The notes: generated from the sequence alone by a model not told the origin. A stretch of DNA of 64,000 nucleotides from CAVVTR01 sp963751245 (GCA_963751245.1 CAVVTR010000008.1:186001-250000); one strand, 5' to 3'; positions 1 to 11,261 are shown, numbered from the stretch's first letter. Numbers and translations: made by a program.

Positions 1-35
1 TCCGGACGCGCCCACGGGAGCGCGGCGCCGGTGCG

Positions 36-902
36 TCAGTGCTTCTTCTTGCCTCCGAACAGCTTCATCATGGGGTTGTCGGAGCTCTCGTCCTTGCCCT
101 CGCCCTCCGGGACCATCTGCGTCTCCCGGTACCCGGCCGGCATCACGAACGTGCTGTCCGGCACCGCCTGCTTCTCGAGGGCGGTCACCTCCATGGTGGT
201 CGTGTTGGTGACCGTCTTCCCCTTCGAGTCCGTCGTGGTCGCGACGGTGACCTGCTTGAGCGGGAACCCCTTGATCTTGCCCACCTCCGCAGCGACCAGC
301 TTGTCGAGCTGCTCGTCACCGGTCTGGGGCGGCGTCTTGCGCAGCCACACGCCCAGGGCGGCCTCGGACAGCGCATCGGTGGACCAGATGTTCTCGGTGT
401 TGACCATGTCGCTCTTGTTGCGCATGCCGAGGATCTTGGTCTCCACGCTGTACGACGTGCGATAGGTGTAGTGCGTGGTCGGCAGGCCGAGGATCGCCCC
501 GCCGTCCTCCTCGCCGAGCTTCTCCACCTTGGGATCCGAGAAGGTCATGTGCATGATGCCGCGGGCCATCTTCATCACCCCCCCGGCCATGCCCATCATC
601 TTCTCCAGGTCCCACTGCATGTACGTCTTGTCCGCGGGGTTGACCAGGTAGAGGGTCTTCCCGCCGTCCGTGGTCAGCAGGTAGTTGCCCTGCGCCATGA
701 AGGGATTGTCGCTGCTGGTGAACTCCACCTTGGCCTGCTCGCCGCTCACCCACGCCTTCACCGCCATGGTCATCGCGGCACCCTGCGTGTCACCCTCGGT
801 CCTGGTGGTGGCCTCGTAGTAGATCCCGGCCCGGGCCGCGGCGGACAGCCCCACGGTCATGACGACGGCGACGACGGCACCGATGAGATGTCTCTGCCTC
901 AT
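36..902 (-). CDS. Exported DUF4412-like protein
   Basis: A 288-residue protein with a clear N-terminal signal peptide (basic MRQRH, a hydrophobic stretch, then an ARA-G cleavage region near residue 26). The mature part resembles the DUF4412 family of exported bacterial proteins of unknown role: it has the typical 'YLVNPADKTYMQWD' type of segment near residues 85-98, methionine-rich stretches, and a C-terminal 'VPDSTFVMPAGY' segment. The tail is lysine/histidine rich (GGKKKH). ATG 902 follows a G-rich ribosome site and a candidate promoter lies at 929-957. It stands alone, divergent from the small membrane protein at 952. Family assignment is by recognition of pattern only; no function is known. 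Confidence 0.75.
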   Translation of the reverse strand: MRQRHLIGAVVAVVMTVGLSAAARAGIYYEATTRTEGDTQGAAMTMAVKAWVSGEQAKVEFTSSDNPFMAQGNYLLTTDGGKTLYLVNPADKTYMQWDLEKMMGMAGGVMKMARGIMHMTFSDPKVEKLGEEDGGAILGLPTTHYTYRTSYSVETKILGMRNKSDMVNTENIWSTDALSEAALGVWLRKTPPQTGDEQLDKLVAAEVGKIKGFPLKQVTVATTTDSKGKTVTNTTTMEVTALEKQAVPDSTFVMPAGYRETQMVPEGEGKDESSDNPMMKLFGGKKKH

Positions 903-928
903 GCTGAGCCCCCCTTTTCCGAAGTCCT

Positions 929-957
929 ATTATTGACCCGGGAGGGTGGCGATGCAA
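929..957 (-). promoter_or_regulatory. Candidate sigma-70 promoter of the DUF4412-like gene
   Basis: Reading the minus strand: -35 TTGCAT (957-952), 17-base spacer, -10 AATAAT (934-929), then a leader of about 20 bases containing GGGGGG before ATG 902. The -35 overlaps the start of the divergent gene. Confidence 0.45.
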
Positions 958-1161
958 GAACTCGGAAGGCTCCTTCTCGTCCTCGCGGGGGTGCTCGCCG
1001 GGGCGGGGCTCATCCTCCTTCTCCTCGGCCACCTCGGAGCCGGGAGACTCCCGGGAGACCTCGTCATCCGCGGAAAGCACACCACCATCTACCTCCCGCT
1101 CGCCACCTCACTGCTCCTGTCGCTGCTGCTCACGGCGCTGCTATGGCTGCTCAGACGCTGA
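952..1161 (+). CDS. DUF2905-type small membrane protein
   Basis: A protein of about 69 residues with two hydrophobic helices separated by a short basic loop containing 'LPGDLVIRGKHTT', the hallmark of the DUF2905 family of two-helix inner-membrane proteins of unknown function. ATG 952 is chosen over GTG 946 because GGGAGG (940-945) sits 6 bases before the ATG but directly abuts the GTG. Its 3' end overlaps the convergent NifU-like gene by 11 bases. Confidence 0.8.
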   Translation: MQELGRLLLVLAGVLAGAGLILLLLGHLGAGRLPGDLVIRGKHTTIYLPLATSLLLSLLLTALLWLLRR

Positions 1162-1414
1162 CCACCCGCTGGATCTCCGGCACCCGCGCCCGCACCCTCT
1201 CCTCCACGAAGCTGGCCAGCGTCAGCGCGGCCATGGGACAGCTGCCGCACGTCCCCGTCAGCCGGACCTCCACGACCGCCCCGTCCACCACGTCGACCAG
1301 CTCCACGTCGCCGCCATCCATGCGGAGCGCCGGCCGCACCTCGTCCAGCGCGCGTGCCACCCTCCGCCGCAGCTCCTCTGCCGTCCCGCCGCCCGTCGTC
1401 ATCTCGCCGTCCAA
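1151..1414 (-). CDS. NifU-like C-terminal domain (iron-sulfur scaffold) protein
   Basis: A stand-alone NFU domain of 87 residues, the usual size of single-domain Nfu proteins. It keeps the 'ALRMDGGDVELV' segment and the cluster-binding CxxC in 'GTCGSCPMA'. Proteins of this family carry or deliver [4Fe-4S] clusters to apo-proteins in the cytoplasm; clients here could include the complex I subunits, but that is inference. TTG 1414 is preferred because GGAGG lies 8 bases upstream on the minus strand; ATG 1402 would leave that site 20 bases away, and GTG 1423 only 3. Monocistronic, convergent with the DUF2905 gene. Confidence 0.85.
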   Translation of the reverse strand: MDGEMTTGGGTAEELRRRVARALDEVRPALRMDGGDVELVDVVDGAVVEVRLTGTCGSCPMAALTLASFVEERVRARVPEIQRVVSV

Positions 1415-1549
1415 CCCACTCACCTCCGCGTCTATTCTGCCACTCTCCGCCCGCCCGCCGGCGGGAGCCGCCCTCTCTGGTAATGTAAAGCTCGTGGAAC
1501 GCAGAGAGCTCCGCGAACCAGAACCGGCCGGCGTGCGTTGGACACTGTG

Positions 1550-2140
1550 ATGCCGAGCACCGATCTCGAGGACGTGGTCCGGAGGTGCAAGGCGGGCGAC
1601 CAGCGTGCGTGGGAGGAGCTCGTGAAGGCCACGGCTGACGACATCTACCGGCTCGCAGTGAGCTTCACCCGGCGCCGGCACGAGGCCGAGGACCTCACGC
1701 AGGAGGTCTACCTCAAGCTCTGGAAGAACCTCGACCGGTACCAGGAAGGCTCCTCCTTCCGGGCGTGGGCCTACCGGGTCGCCCGCAACCTCTTCGTTGA
1801 CGCCTACCGTCGCGCCCGCGACGAGCGCCGCGCCACCTGGGTGGACCCGGAGTTCCTGGAGTCCCTGCCGGGCGGCGAGGACCCCCATGCGACGGCCGTC
1901 CGCCGGCAGCGCCTCGAACTGGCGCGGCGCGGGCTCGCCCGCCTCCCCGAGCCGCTGGCGCACCTCATCCTGCTGCGCGACTTCGCCGACTGGAGCTACG
2001 AGGAGCTGGCGGAGGAGCTCGACCTCCCCCTGGGCACCGTGAAGTCCAGGCTCAACAGGGCCCGGCGCGAGCTCACGGCCCTGATGGCCGTCCAGCTGCG
2101 CCCCGCGGCCGCAGCGGCCCCCGCGGGAGGAGAGCCATGA
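1550..2140 (+). CDS. ECF-type RNA polymerase sigma factor
   Basis: A 196-residue ECF sigma factor. Region 2 spans roughly residues 20-90 ('EDLTQEVYLKLWKNLDRY', 'FRAWAYRVARNLFVDAYR'), and region 4 roughly 125-180 ('LPEPLAHLILLRDFADWSYEELAEEL', then 'PLGTVKSRLNRARREL' as the helix-turn-helix). ATG 1550 is chosen, with in-frame TTG 1538 as an alternative. Its stop overlaps the start of the anti-sigma gene (ATGA, 2137-2140), so the two are translationally coupled and made in fixed ratio. Subgroup and regulon are unknown. I could not identify a convincing autoregulated ECF promoter upstream. Confidence 0.92.
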   Translation: MPSTDLEDVVRRCKAGDQRAWEELVKATADDIYRLAVSFTRRRHEAEDLTQEVYLKLWKNLDRYQEGSSFRAWAYRVARNLFVDAYRRARDERRATWVDPEFLESLPGGEDPHATAVRRQRLELARRGLARLPEPLAHLILLRDFADWSYEELAEELDLPLGTVKSRLNRARRELTALMAVQLRPAAAAAPAGGEP

Positions 2141-2901
2141 GCACCTGCGAACGGCTCCTGGAACACCTCGACGACGCCGTCGCCGGCACGTTGCCCGCCG
2201 ATCTCGCCGCCCACCTGGCCGGCTGCGCCTCCTGCCGGGACGCCGTCGGCCGCGCCAAGCTCCTGGCCGAGGCCCCGGGGGACCTCTCCGGTCTCCGCGC
2301 TCCCGAGCCGCTCGTCGCCCGCATCGTCGCGATGCCGCGGCTGGCCGCCGCCTGCGAGGAGGTCGTGGACGCCTTCGACGACGCCCTGGACGGCCGCCTC
2401 GATCCGGAGCGGCGGCGGACCTTCGTGGACCACCTGCGCGCCTGCCCCACCTGCCAGGCCGGTTGGGAGGCGTTCGCGACGCTCCGCGAGGTCGGCGCCA
2501 CCACCCGCAGCAGCGCGGTGCGGACCGCGGCGCTGGCCGTGCATCCGTCGGCAAGGATCGACGCACGCCGCCGCGGACGGCTCGTGGATCTCCGCCTGGC
2601 CACGGCGGCCGCCTACCTGGTCGCCGCCCTCACCGTGATGCTGGTGGGCAACCCCGGCACCCTCGCCCGCGCCGGAACCGCCCAGATGGAGCGGGCGACG
2701 CGCTACGCCAAGGCGGCCGTGGAGAACCGCTACGACGCCTACAAGGCCAAGATCACCGACACGGCCGTCGCCACGCTGAGCTGGGCGAAGTCGGAAGCCG
2801 TGGATCTGTGGCAGAAGATCGAGAAGCCGTTCCGGCGCGAGCGCCAGAACCCACCTGCGACACCCGACGTTGTACACGATGATAGCGGAGGTTCACGATG
2901 A
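2137..2901 (+). CDS. Membrane anti-sigma factor with two zinc-finger motifs
   Basis: A 254-residue protein with two zf-HC2 type anti-sigma modules in tandem: H26/C30/C33 (HLAGCASC) and H99/C103/C106 (HLRACPTC). A single membrane helix follows at about 152-170 (AAAYLVAALTVMLV), then a roughly 80-residue region, partly helical, that would lie on the other side of the membrane. Partner of the sigma factor encoded just upstream, with which it overlaps by ATGA. The finger duplication is less common than a single module. The stop overlaps the next start (ATGA, 2898-2901). Confidence 0.85.
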   Translation: MSTCERLLEHLDDAVAGTLPADLAAHLAGCASCRDAVGRAKLLAEAPGDLSGLRAPEPLVARIVAMPRLAAACEEVVDAFDDALDGRLDPERRRTFVDHLRACPTCQAGWEAFATLREVGATTRSSAVRTAALAVHPSARIDARRRGRLVDLRLATAAAYLVAALTVMLVGNPGTLARAGTAQMERATRYAKAAVENRYDAYKAKITDTAVATLSWAKSEAVDLWQKIEKPFRRERQNPPATPDVVHDDSGGSR

Positions 2902-3521
2902 ACGAAGAGCTCGACACCGCCCAGCATCAGCACATCCCGGCCGAACCACAGGGGACACCCCAGGTTCCGTACCAGGTGCCGCAGGCGCCACAGGTGCCGC
3001 CGGTGCCGCAGATGGCCGCCACCCCCGGCGTCCCGCGCCGCTCCCCGGGCCTGGCGTTGGTCCTGTCCTTCTTCCCCGGGCTGGGCCACCTCTATCTCGG
3101 GCTCTACCAGCGGGGCATCGCCGTCTTCCTCGCCTTCGCGGCCTCCATCTGGCTGGCCGACCGCGCGGACCTGGGCATCCTCGTGCCGTTCGTCTGGTTC
3201 TTCGCCGTGATCGACGCCTACCGCCAGGCGCACCTGATGAACGTGGCGCAAGCCACGGGCGCCGCCCCTTTAGAGACCGCGGCCGTTCCGGCGGGGCGTC
3301 ACGGCGGCAACCTCGGCTTTGGCGTGTTCCTCACCGCGCTCGGCCTGATCCTGCTCTACAACCAGTTCTACCCCATCGACTTCACGTTCCTCGTCGACTG
3401 GTGGCCGCTGCTCCTGGTCGGCTTCGGCGTGTACATCATCGGCAAGTACGCGTACGAGCAGAAGAAGCAGCGTGAGCGCGAGCACGGCGACGACGACTCG
3501 GAGTGGCAGCCGCAGCCCTGA
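2898..3521 (+). CDS. Membrane protein with TM2-like and LiaF-like helices
   Basis: A 207-residue protein. Residues 1-45 are Pro/Gln rich and probably cytosolic. A helical pair 'LALVLSFFPGLGHLYLGLY' to 'FAVIDAYRQA' resembles TM2/DUF5683-type membrane proteins, and the C-terminal pair ('LGFGVFLTALGLILLYNQF' and 'WWPLLLVGFGVYIIGKYAY') resembles the membrane segment of LiaF/DUF5668 proteins. It is the third gene of the sigma/anti-sigma operon, coupled by ATGA, which suggests a role in envelope-stress sensing; that is inference. The end is Lys/Arg/Glu rich. Confidence 0.7.
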   Translation: MNEELDTAQHQHIPAEPQGTPQVPYQVPQAPQVPPVPQMAATPGVPRRSPGLALVLSFFPGLGHLYLGLYQRGIAVFLAFAASIWLADRADLGILVPFVWFFAVIDAYRQAHLMNVAQATGAAPLETAAVPAGRHGGNLGFGVFLTALGLILLYNQFYPIDFTFLVDWWPLLLVGFGVYIIGKYAYEQKKQREREHGDDDSEWQPQP

Positions 3522-3549
3522 CACCTCCCCCGCCCCCCGTGAAGAGCAC

Positions 3550-3573
3550 GGCGCCGCCCCCGGGGGCGGCGCC
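3550..3573. terminator. Perfect 12-bp palindrome between convergent genes
   Basis: A 24-base perfect inverted repeat (arms GGCGCCGCCCCC / GGGGGCGGCGCC, no loop) lies between the sigma-operon stop at 3521 and the trpS stop at 3600. It has no T-tract, so termination is inferred from position and stability. It could serve both strands. Confidence 0.55.
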
Positions 3574-3599
3574 TGTCGGTACCGCGTGGGGGCGCGGCT

Positions 3600-4580
3600 C
3601 TATCGGCCCGGGCCGAGGCCGCACAGGTAACGGCAGTCCGCCATCACGCGCCCGATGTGGACCATGGCGCGGTCGCGCCCCTCGCGCAGGACGCCCTCCA
3701 CATAGCCGGGGTCCGCGAGCAGTTCCTCGCGCCGCCGACGCGCCTCGCCGAAGGTGTCGAGGATCGCTCCCAGGAGCCGCTTCTTGATCTCGCCGTACCC
3801 GGTGCCGCCGTCGGTGAAGCAACGCCGGGTCTCGGCCCACGCCTCCGCCGGCGTGAACAGCTTCAGCAGGGCGTACAGGCTGTTGCCCTGAGTGGGCTTG
3901 GGCTCCTCCACCGGAGTGGAGTCGGTGACGATGGACATCACCTTCTTCTTGAGCACGTTCTCCGGCGCGAAGATCTCCAGGGTATTGCCGTACGACTTGG
4001 ACATCTTGTTCCCGTCCACCCCGGGGACCACGGCCACCTCGGGAAGGATGAGCTCCTCGGGCACGGTGAGCACCGGCTCGCCGTACACCTGGTTGAACGC
4101 CGTCGCGATGTCCCGGGTCATCTCCAGGTGTTGCTTCTGGTCCCTCCCCACCGGCACCCGGTCGGAGCGGACGATGAGGATGTCGGCGGCCATCAGCACC
4201 GGGTAGGCGAACAGGCCGTGGTTCGGCGTGATCCCCCGGGCGATCTTGTCCTTGTACGAGTGCCCCCGCTGCAGGAGCCCCATCGGCGTCACCGTGGACA
4301 GCATCCATGCCAGCTCCGTCACCTCGGGGACGTCCGACTGGCGGTAGAGGATCGAGCGGGCGGGGTCGAGCCCCAGGGCGATGAAGTCCGTGGCCACCAT
4401 GCGCGCGTTGGCGCGCAGCTCGCCGCCGTCGTGGATCGTGGTCATGGCGTGGAGGTCGGCGATGAAGTACAGACACTCGTTCGCCTCGTCCCGCTGCAGC
4501 TCCACGAACTGCCGGATCGCCCCGAAATAGTTCCCGATATGGAGATTGCCCGTGGGCTGGACACCAGAGAGAATCCGCAT
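3600..4580 (-). CDS. trpS: Tryptophanyl-tRNA synthetase
   Basis: A class I aminoacyl-tRNA synthetase of 326 residues, the normal bacterial TrpRS size. The HIGH-type signature is HIGN at residues 14-17 and KMSKS is at 192-196. 'GVQPTGNLHIGNYFGA' at the N terminus and the 'DRVPVGRDQKQHLEMTRDIA' region are diagnostic of TrpRS. It charges tRNA-Trp in the cytoplasm. ATG 4580 has GGAGG 4 bases upstream. A CTGACA-17-TAGAAT promoter sits just before it and overlaps the end of the upstream transglycosylase gene, so trpS appears to have its own transcript. Confidence 0.97.
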   Translation of the reverse strand: MRILSGVQPTGNLHIGNYFGAIRQFVELQRDEANECLYFIADLHAMTTIHDGGELRANARMVATDFIALGLDPARSILYRQSDVPEVTELAWMLSTVTPMGLLQRGHSYKDKIARGITPNHGLFAYPVLMAADILIVRSDRVPVGRDQKQHLEMTRDIATAFNQVYGEPVLTVPEELILPEVAVVPGVDGNKMSKSYGNTLEIFAPENVLKKKVMSIVTDSTPVEEPKPTQGNSLYALLKLFTPAEAWAETRRCFTDGGTGYGEIKKRLLGAILDTFGEARRRREELLADPGYVEGVLREGRDRAMVHIGRVMADCRYLCGLGPGR

Positions 4581-4599
4581 GAGGCCTCCGCAGCCAGCG

Positions 4600-4628
4600 A
4601 TTCTACGGGAACGGCGGGGCGATGTCAG
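4600..4628 (-). promoter_or_regulatory. trpS promoter
   Basis: Minus strand: -35 CTGACA (4628-4623), 17-base spacer, -10 TAGAAT (4605-4600). The -35 contains the stop codon of the upstream gene. The predicted leader is about 13 bases and carries the Shine-Dalgarno GGAGG. Confidence 0.6.
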
Positions 4629-5304
4629 CGCAGGCGGAGGCGCGTGCCCACCGACGCCTCGCCGACCCGGCGCGCATTGGAGAGCAGGAGGCCGCCGGAG
4701 GTCTCGGTGAGCTGGACCGGACGCTGCCGCGAACGCTGTCCGAAGCCGCCGGAGAGCACGGCCCCTCCCCCACTGGAGTAGGAGGCCAGGATGGCGTTGA
4801 CGTAGCGCCTGGTCTCTTCGAACGGGGGCACGCCGCCGTAGCGGTCGACGGCCTGAGGACCGGCGTTGTAGGCCGCGAGAGCGAGCCCCACGTCGGACCC
4901 GAAGCGATTCATGAGGTCGCTGAGGTAGCGCACGCCTCCACGGATGTTCTCGACCGGGTCGAAGACGTCGAGAACGCTGTAGGCCCGTGCGGTGTCGGGC
5001 ATCAGCTGCATCACGCCCCGGGCGCCCTTCGGGCTCACAGCGCGGGGGTCGTACCCCGACTCCATCCGGATCACCAGGTCCACCAGCCGGGGGTCGAGAC
5101 CGTGCCGCTGGGCCACGTCCCGGACGGTGGGCCACAAAGCCTCGCGGCGCGAGGAGGACCCCTGCGGCACCACACCGGGGTTCTGCATGTCGGGGACGTT
5201 GACCACGCGGGTGCTGCCGTCGGGCTGCTTGACGACGAAGACCCCCGCCGCCGCCGGCACGGTGCCGGCCACGAGGGCGGCGGCCAGGGCGGCAGCGGGC
5301 CACC

Positions 5305-5308
<4 letters not shown>
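4625..5308 (-). CDS. Exported lytic murein transglycosylase (SLT family)
   Basis: A 227-residue protein with a signal peptide (VRWPAAALAAALVAGTVPAAAG) and an SLT/goose-lysozyme-like domain at about residues 65-185. The catalytic glutamate is in 'VIRMESGYDP'; 'GARGVMQLMPDTA' and 'AAYNAGPQAV' are the other signature motifs. It cleaves the MurNAc-GlcNAc bond of peptidoglycan in the periplasm. The N-terminal 'VFVVKQPDGSTRVVNVPD' resembles the small domain seen before SLT modules. Start GTG 5308 overlaps the alaS stop (GTGA), which overrides the longer open frame to 5485. The C-terminal 40 residues are low complexity. Confidence 0.88.
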
Positions 5309-7950
<2,642 letters not shown>

Positions 7951-8415
7951 GGGCGTCGTCTCCATCGTGGGCGGCCATGGCGTCCCGCACGGCGGACACC
8001 GGAAAACCGCGCGCGAGCAGGTACCGTACCATTTTCCGGCGGGACTGCGGAAGCGCTCGCCAGTCCGGGTACCGGCGCGCGGCCCGCGCCATGGCCCGGC
8101 GCAGCGCCTCGTCCGCCGCTTCGTCCGGCACCGCCGCGAGCGCGGCCTCCACCACGATCCGGGAAAGCCTGCGCCGACGCAGCCGACCGAACATGGCGCG
8201 CCGGCCGTACCCCTGCCTCACCAGCCCCTCGACCAGGGTCCGTGCCAGCGCCCCGTCGTCGAGGAGCCCCGCGCGGCGCAGCCGCTGGACCTCGCCGCGG
8301 ATCTCGTCCACCCCGAAGCCGCGGCGGCCCAGCCTCTCCGCCATCTCGGCGCACGAGAGGGCCCGCCGCGCCAGCGACCGCAGGGCCGACTCGTGGATCG
8401 ACGCCGGCACGCCGG

Positions 8416-9597
8416 CTACGCTCCGCCCTCCTTCTCCCCGAAGCCCATCTGGTCGAAGGCGAAGGGGTTCGGCTCCACGCCGGTCTCCAGCGTCCCCTCC
8501 ATCTCCTCCCGGGAGACGTCGGACGTGGACTGGATGCCCTCGATGCGGAGACGGAACTCGTCGGGGTTGGTGGCGCGGCGCAGCGCCTCCTCCAGCGTGA
8601 TGAGCCCCGACTTGTAGAGGGCGTACAGCGACTGGTCGAACGTCTGCATGCCGTACTGCGAGGTGCCGGAGGCGATGGCGTCGCGGATCAGCTTGGTGCG
8701 CTCCTTCTGCTCCACGCAGTCGCGGATGTAGGCCGTCGAGATCAGCACCTCGACGGCGGGCACGCGGCCCAGGCCGTCGGCCCTGGGCAGCAGCCGCATG
8801 GAGATGATGGACTTGAGCACGGCGGCCAGCTGGATGCGGATCTGCTTCTGCTGATGCGGCGGGAACACCGAGATGATCCGGTTGACCGTCTCCGTGGCGT
8901 CCAGGGTGTGCAGCGTGGAGAAGACGAGGTGGCCCGTCTCCGCGGCGAGGAGAGCGGTCTCGATGGTCTCGTAGTCGCGCATCTCGCCGACGAGGATGAC
9001 GTCGGGGTCCTGGCGCAGCGCCGAGCGCAGCGCCACCGCGAAGTTGCGCGTGTCCACGTCGACCTCGCGCTGGTTGATGATCGCCTTCTTGTCCCGGTGG
9101 AGGAACTCGATGGGGTCCTCGATGGTGACGATGTGCGTGTTGCGCAGGGTGTTGATGTGGTCCAGCATCGCCGCCAGGGTGGTGGACTTGCCCGAGCCGG
9201 TCGTCCCCGTGACCAGGACCAAGCCGCGCTCCTCCATGGCGATCCGCTCCAGCACCGGTGGCAGCAGCAGCTCCCGGACGTTGAGGATGCGGGCCGGGAT
9301 GAGGCGGAGCACGAGCCCCACCGAGCCCCGCTGCTGGAAGATGTTGCACCGGAACCGTCCGAGCCCGGGCACCGAGTAGGCGATGTCGATCTCCAGGAAC
9401 TGCTTGAAGCGCTCCTTCTGCTGGGAGGACATCATGGAGAACGCCATGGCGATGGTGTCCTCCTGCATGAGCCGCTTGAACTCCACGAGGGGGATGAGCT
9501 CGCCGTCGATGCGCACGATGGGATGCGCCCCCACCTTGAGATGGACGTCCGAAGCCTTCCGCTCAGTGGCGACCTTCAGGATGTCGTTGATGTGCAT
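8416..9597 (-). CDS. pilT: Twitching motility ATPase PilT
   Basis: A 393-residue secretion-ATPase family protein. Walker A is GTTGSGKST at about 131-139; the Asp box ('THIVTIEDPIEF'), Walker B ('ALRQDPDVILVGEMRD') and His box ('TGHLVFSTLHT') follow in order. The N terminus (MHINDILKVATERKASDVHL) and the region 'KLIRDAIASGTSQYGMQTFDQSL' match PilT, which depolymerises type IV pili from the cytoplasmic face. The C-terminal 40 residues extend beyond classical PilT (about 345 residues). It has a strong promoter at 9701-9729 and a leader of roughly 95 bases, unlike most genes in this window. Confidence 0.93.
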   Translation of the reverse strand: MHINDILKVATERKASDVHLKVGAHPIVRIDGELIPLVEFKRLMQEDTIAMAFSMMSSQQKERFKQFLEIDIAYSVPGLGRFRCNIFQQRGSVGLVLRLIPARILNVRELLLPPVLERIAMEERGLVLVTGTTGSGKSTTLAAMLDHINTLRNTHIVTIEDPIEFLHRDKKAIINQREVDVDTRNFAVALRSALRQDPDVILVGEMRDYETIETALLAAETGHLVFSTLHTLDATETVNRIISVFPPHQQKQIRIQLAAVLKSIISMRLLPRADGLGRVPAVEVLISTAYIRDCVEQKERTKLIRDAIASGTSQYGMQTFDQSLYALYKSGLITLEEALRRATNPDEFRLRIEGIQSTSDVSREEMEGTLETGVEPNPFAFDQMGFGEKEGGA

Positions 9598-9700
9598 CGG
9601 TGCACCTTGACCTTTCCGCGGCTACGAGGACGGGACCCTCGCGGAGCACCGGCCGTCGTCCGGAGCTCCCCTTCCGCCCTGCCCTCGGTTCGTGTCCTCA

Positions 9701-9729
9701 AAGCTAGCCCCTTCGGCTTCGGCTGTCAA
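9701..9729 (-). promoter_or_regulatory. pilT promoter
   Basis: Minus strand: -35 TTGACA (9729-9724, consensus), 17-base spacer, -10 TAGCTT (9706-9701). It predicts a leader of about 95 bases before ATG 9597, the longest leader inferred in the window. The ATG has AAGGTG a few bases upstream. Confidence 0.65.
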
Positions 9730-9734
9730 AGTCC

Positions 9735-11255
9735 TCAACGCTGCTCGCCCCGGGCGCCCTCGCCCAGCTTGAGCAGGCCCCGCAACGCCTCCCGGTCCGC
9801 CGAGCGAGCCAGCGCCTCGTCGACCTCCACGATCCCGCCGCGGACCAGCTCCGCCAGCGAATCGTTCATCAGCCGCATGCCGAGGCGCTTGCCGGTCTGG
9901 ATCACGGAGGGGATCTGGAACGTCTTCGCCTCCCGGATGAGGTTGGCCACCGCCGGCACGCCGAGGAGGATCTCGTGTGCGGCCACCCGCCCCCCCTCCG
10001 CCCGCCGCACGAGGATCTGCGCGATGACCCCCTTCAGGGACTCCGAAAGCATCGTGCGCACCTGGTCCTGGCGGTCGGCCGGGAACTGGTCGATGACACG
10101 GTCCACCGTCGACACGGCCGAGGTCGTGTGCAGCGTGGCGAAGACCAGGTGCCCGGTCTCCGCGGTCTCGATGGCGATGGCCATGGTCTCGAGATCCCGG
10201 AGCTCGCCCACCAGCACGATGTCGGGATCCTCGCGCAGGGCCGCGCGGAGCGCCCGCTTGAATGAGCCCGTGTGCGCGTGCACCTCGCGCTGGTTGACCA
10301 GGCACCCCTTGTTCTCGTGGACGAACTCGATGGGATCCTCGATGGTGATGATGTGCTCGGTGCGGGTGGCGTTGATGTGGTCGATCATGGCCGCGAGAGT
10401 GGTCGACTTCCCCGAGCCCGTGGGACCCGTGACCAGCACCAGCCCCTTGCGCAGGGTGCACAGCGTACGGACGCACTCCGGCAACCCCAGCTCCTCGAGG
10501 CCGAGAATCCGCGTCGGTATCTGCCGGAACACGGCGCCCACGCCGCGCCGGTCGCGGAACACGTTGACCCTGAACCGGGCGAGCCCGGCGATCTCGTAGG
10601 CGAAGTCCGTGTCGTTGTCGGCCCTGAACTCCCCCCGGTTGGCCGCCGGAGCGATCTCCTCGCACATGAGGAGCACGTGTTCGGAGGACAGCGGCACCCG
10701 CACCCCCGGGAGCGGGCTCATCTCTCCGTGGAGCCGGATCATCGGGGCGCAGGACGCGGTGAGGTGAAGGTCGCTGCCCCCGCCCTCGACGAGCTCCCGG
10801 AGCATCCTGTCGAGGGGCCGCTCGGCCAAGACCACCTGCCGCGGCCGTCCGGGCGGAGCCACCGTCCGGCCGTCCGCCGCGGGCGCCGTCGCGGTCGCCG
10901 CGGGCGCCGTTGCGGCCGCCGCGGGTTCGGCGGCCCCGCCCTCCCCGGGGTCCAGCTGGATCTGGACGCGGACGGCGGCGCCCACGCGTTCCGCGCTGAT
11001 CCGCACGGTCTCCTTCCCCGCGGAGCCCTCGAACTCCACCGGCTCGCCGAGCTCGAAGGCGACGAGGAGGGCGTCGGGCATCGAGGCATGCAACCAGTCC
11101 AAGAGGTCCCCGGTGCTGAAAACGGCCTTGCCGGCCTGCAGCCGCGAGCCAGCGGTGTGAAGCACCGCCGGCCGGTCGCTGGTCAGCTCCAGCCGCCGCC
11201 CCTCCTTCTCCCGCGCGACCCCGATCAAGCGCTCCACCCTGGCTGCGACGCTCAC
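9735..11255 (-). CDS. Second PilT/PilU-type ATPase with N-terminal extension
   Basis: A 506-residue paralogue of the adjacent PilT. The C-terminal 340 residues are a complete PilT module: 'SDLHLTASCAPMIRL', Walker A GPTGSGKST, Asp box 'TEHIITIEDPIEFVHE', Walker B 'ALREDPDIVLVGELRD', His box 'GHLVFATLHT', and 'LIREAKTFQIPSVIQTG'. The N-terminal roughly 100 residues form an unrecognised alpha/beta domain joined by an Ala/Thr/Pro-rich linker (about residues 115-140). GTG 11255 is supported by a -10 hexamer 6 bases upstream (leaderless arrangement); ATG 11291 has no ribosome site. It precedes pilT, which has its own promoter. PilU-like or a distinct retraction ATPase are both possible. Confidence 0.85.
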   Translation of the reverse strand: MSVAARVERLIGVAREKEGRRLELTSDRPAVLHTAGSRLQAGKAVFSTGDLLDWLHASMPDALLVAFELGEPVEFEGSAGKETVRISAERVGAAVRVQIQLDPGEGGAAEPAAAATAPAATATAPAADGRTVAPPGRPRQVVLAERPLDRMLRELVEGGGSDLHLTASCAPMIRLHGEMSPLPGVRVPLSSEHVLLMCEEIAPAANRGEFRADNDTDFAYEIAGLARFRVNVFRDRRGVGAVFRQIPTRILGLEELGLPECVRTLCTLRKGLVLVTGPTGSGKSTTLAAMIDHINATRTEHIITIEDPIEFVHENKGCLVNQREVHAHTGSFKRALRAALREDPDIVLVGELRDLETMAIAIETAETGHLVFATLHTTSAVSTVDRVIDQFPADRQDQVRTMLSESLKGVIAQILVRRAEGGRVAAHEILLGVPAVANLIREAKTFQIPSVIQTGKRLGMRLMNDSLAELVRGGIVEVDEALARSADREALRGLLKLGEGARGEQR

Positions 11256-11261
11256 CCCCTC

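Noticed and set aside
1440..1550. ECF-type autoregulated promoter (GGAAC ... GTC) before the sigma gene
   Set aside because: GGAAC is present near 1496 but no partner element at the right spacing could be found.
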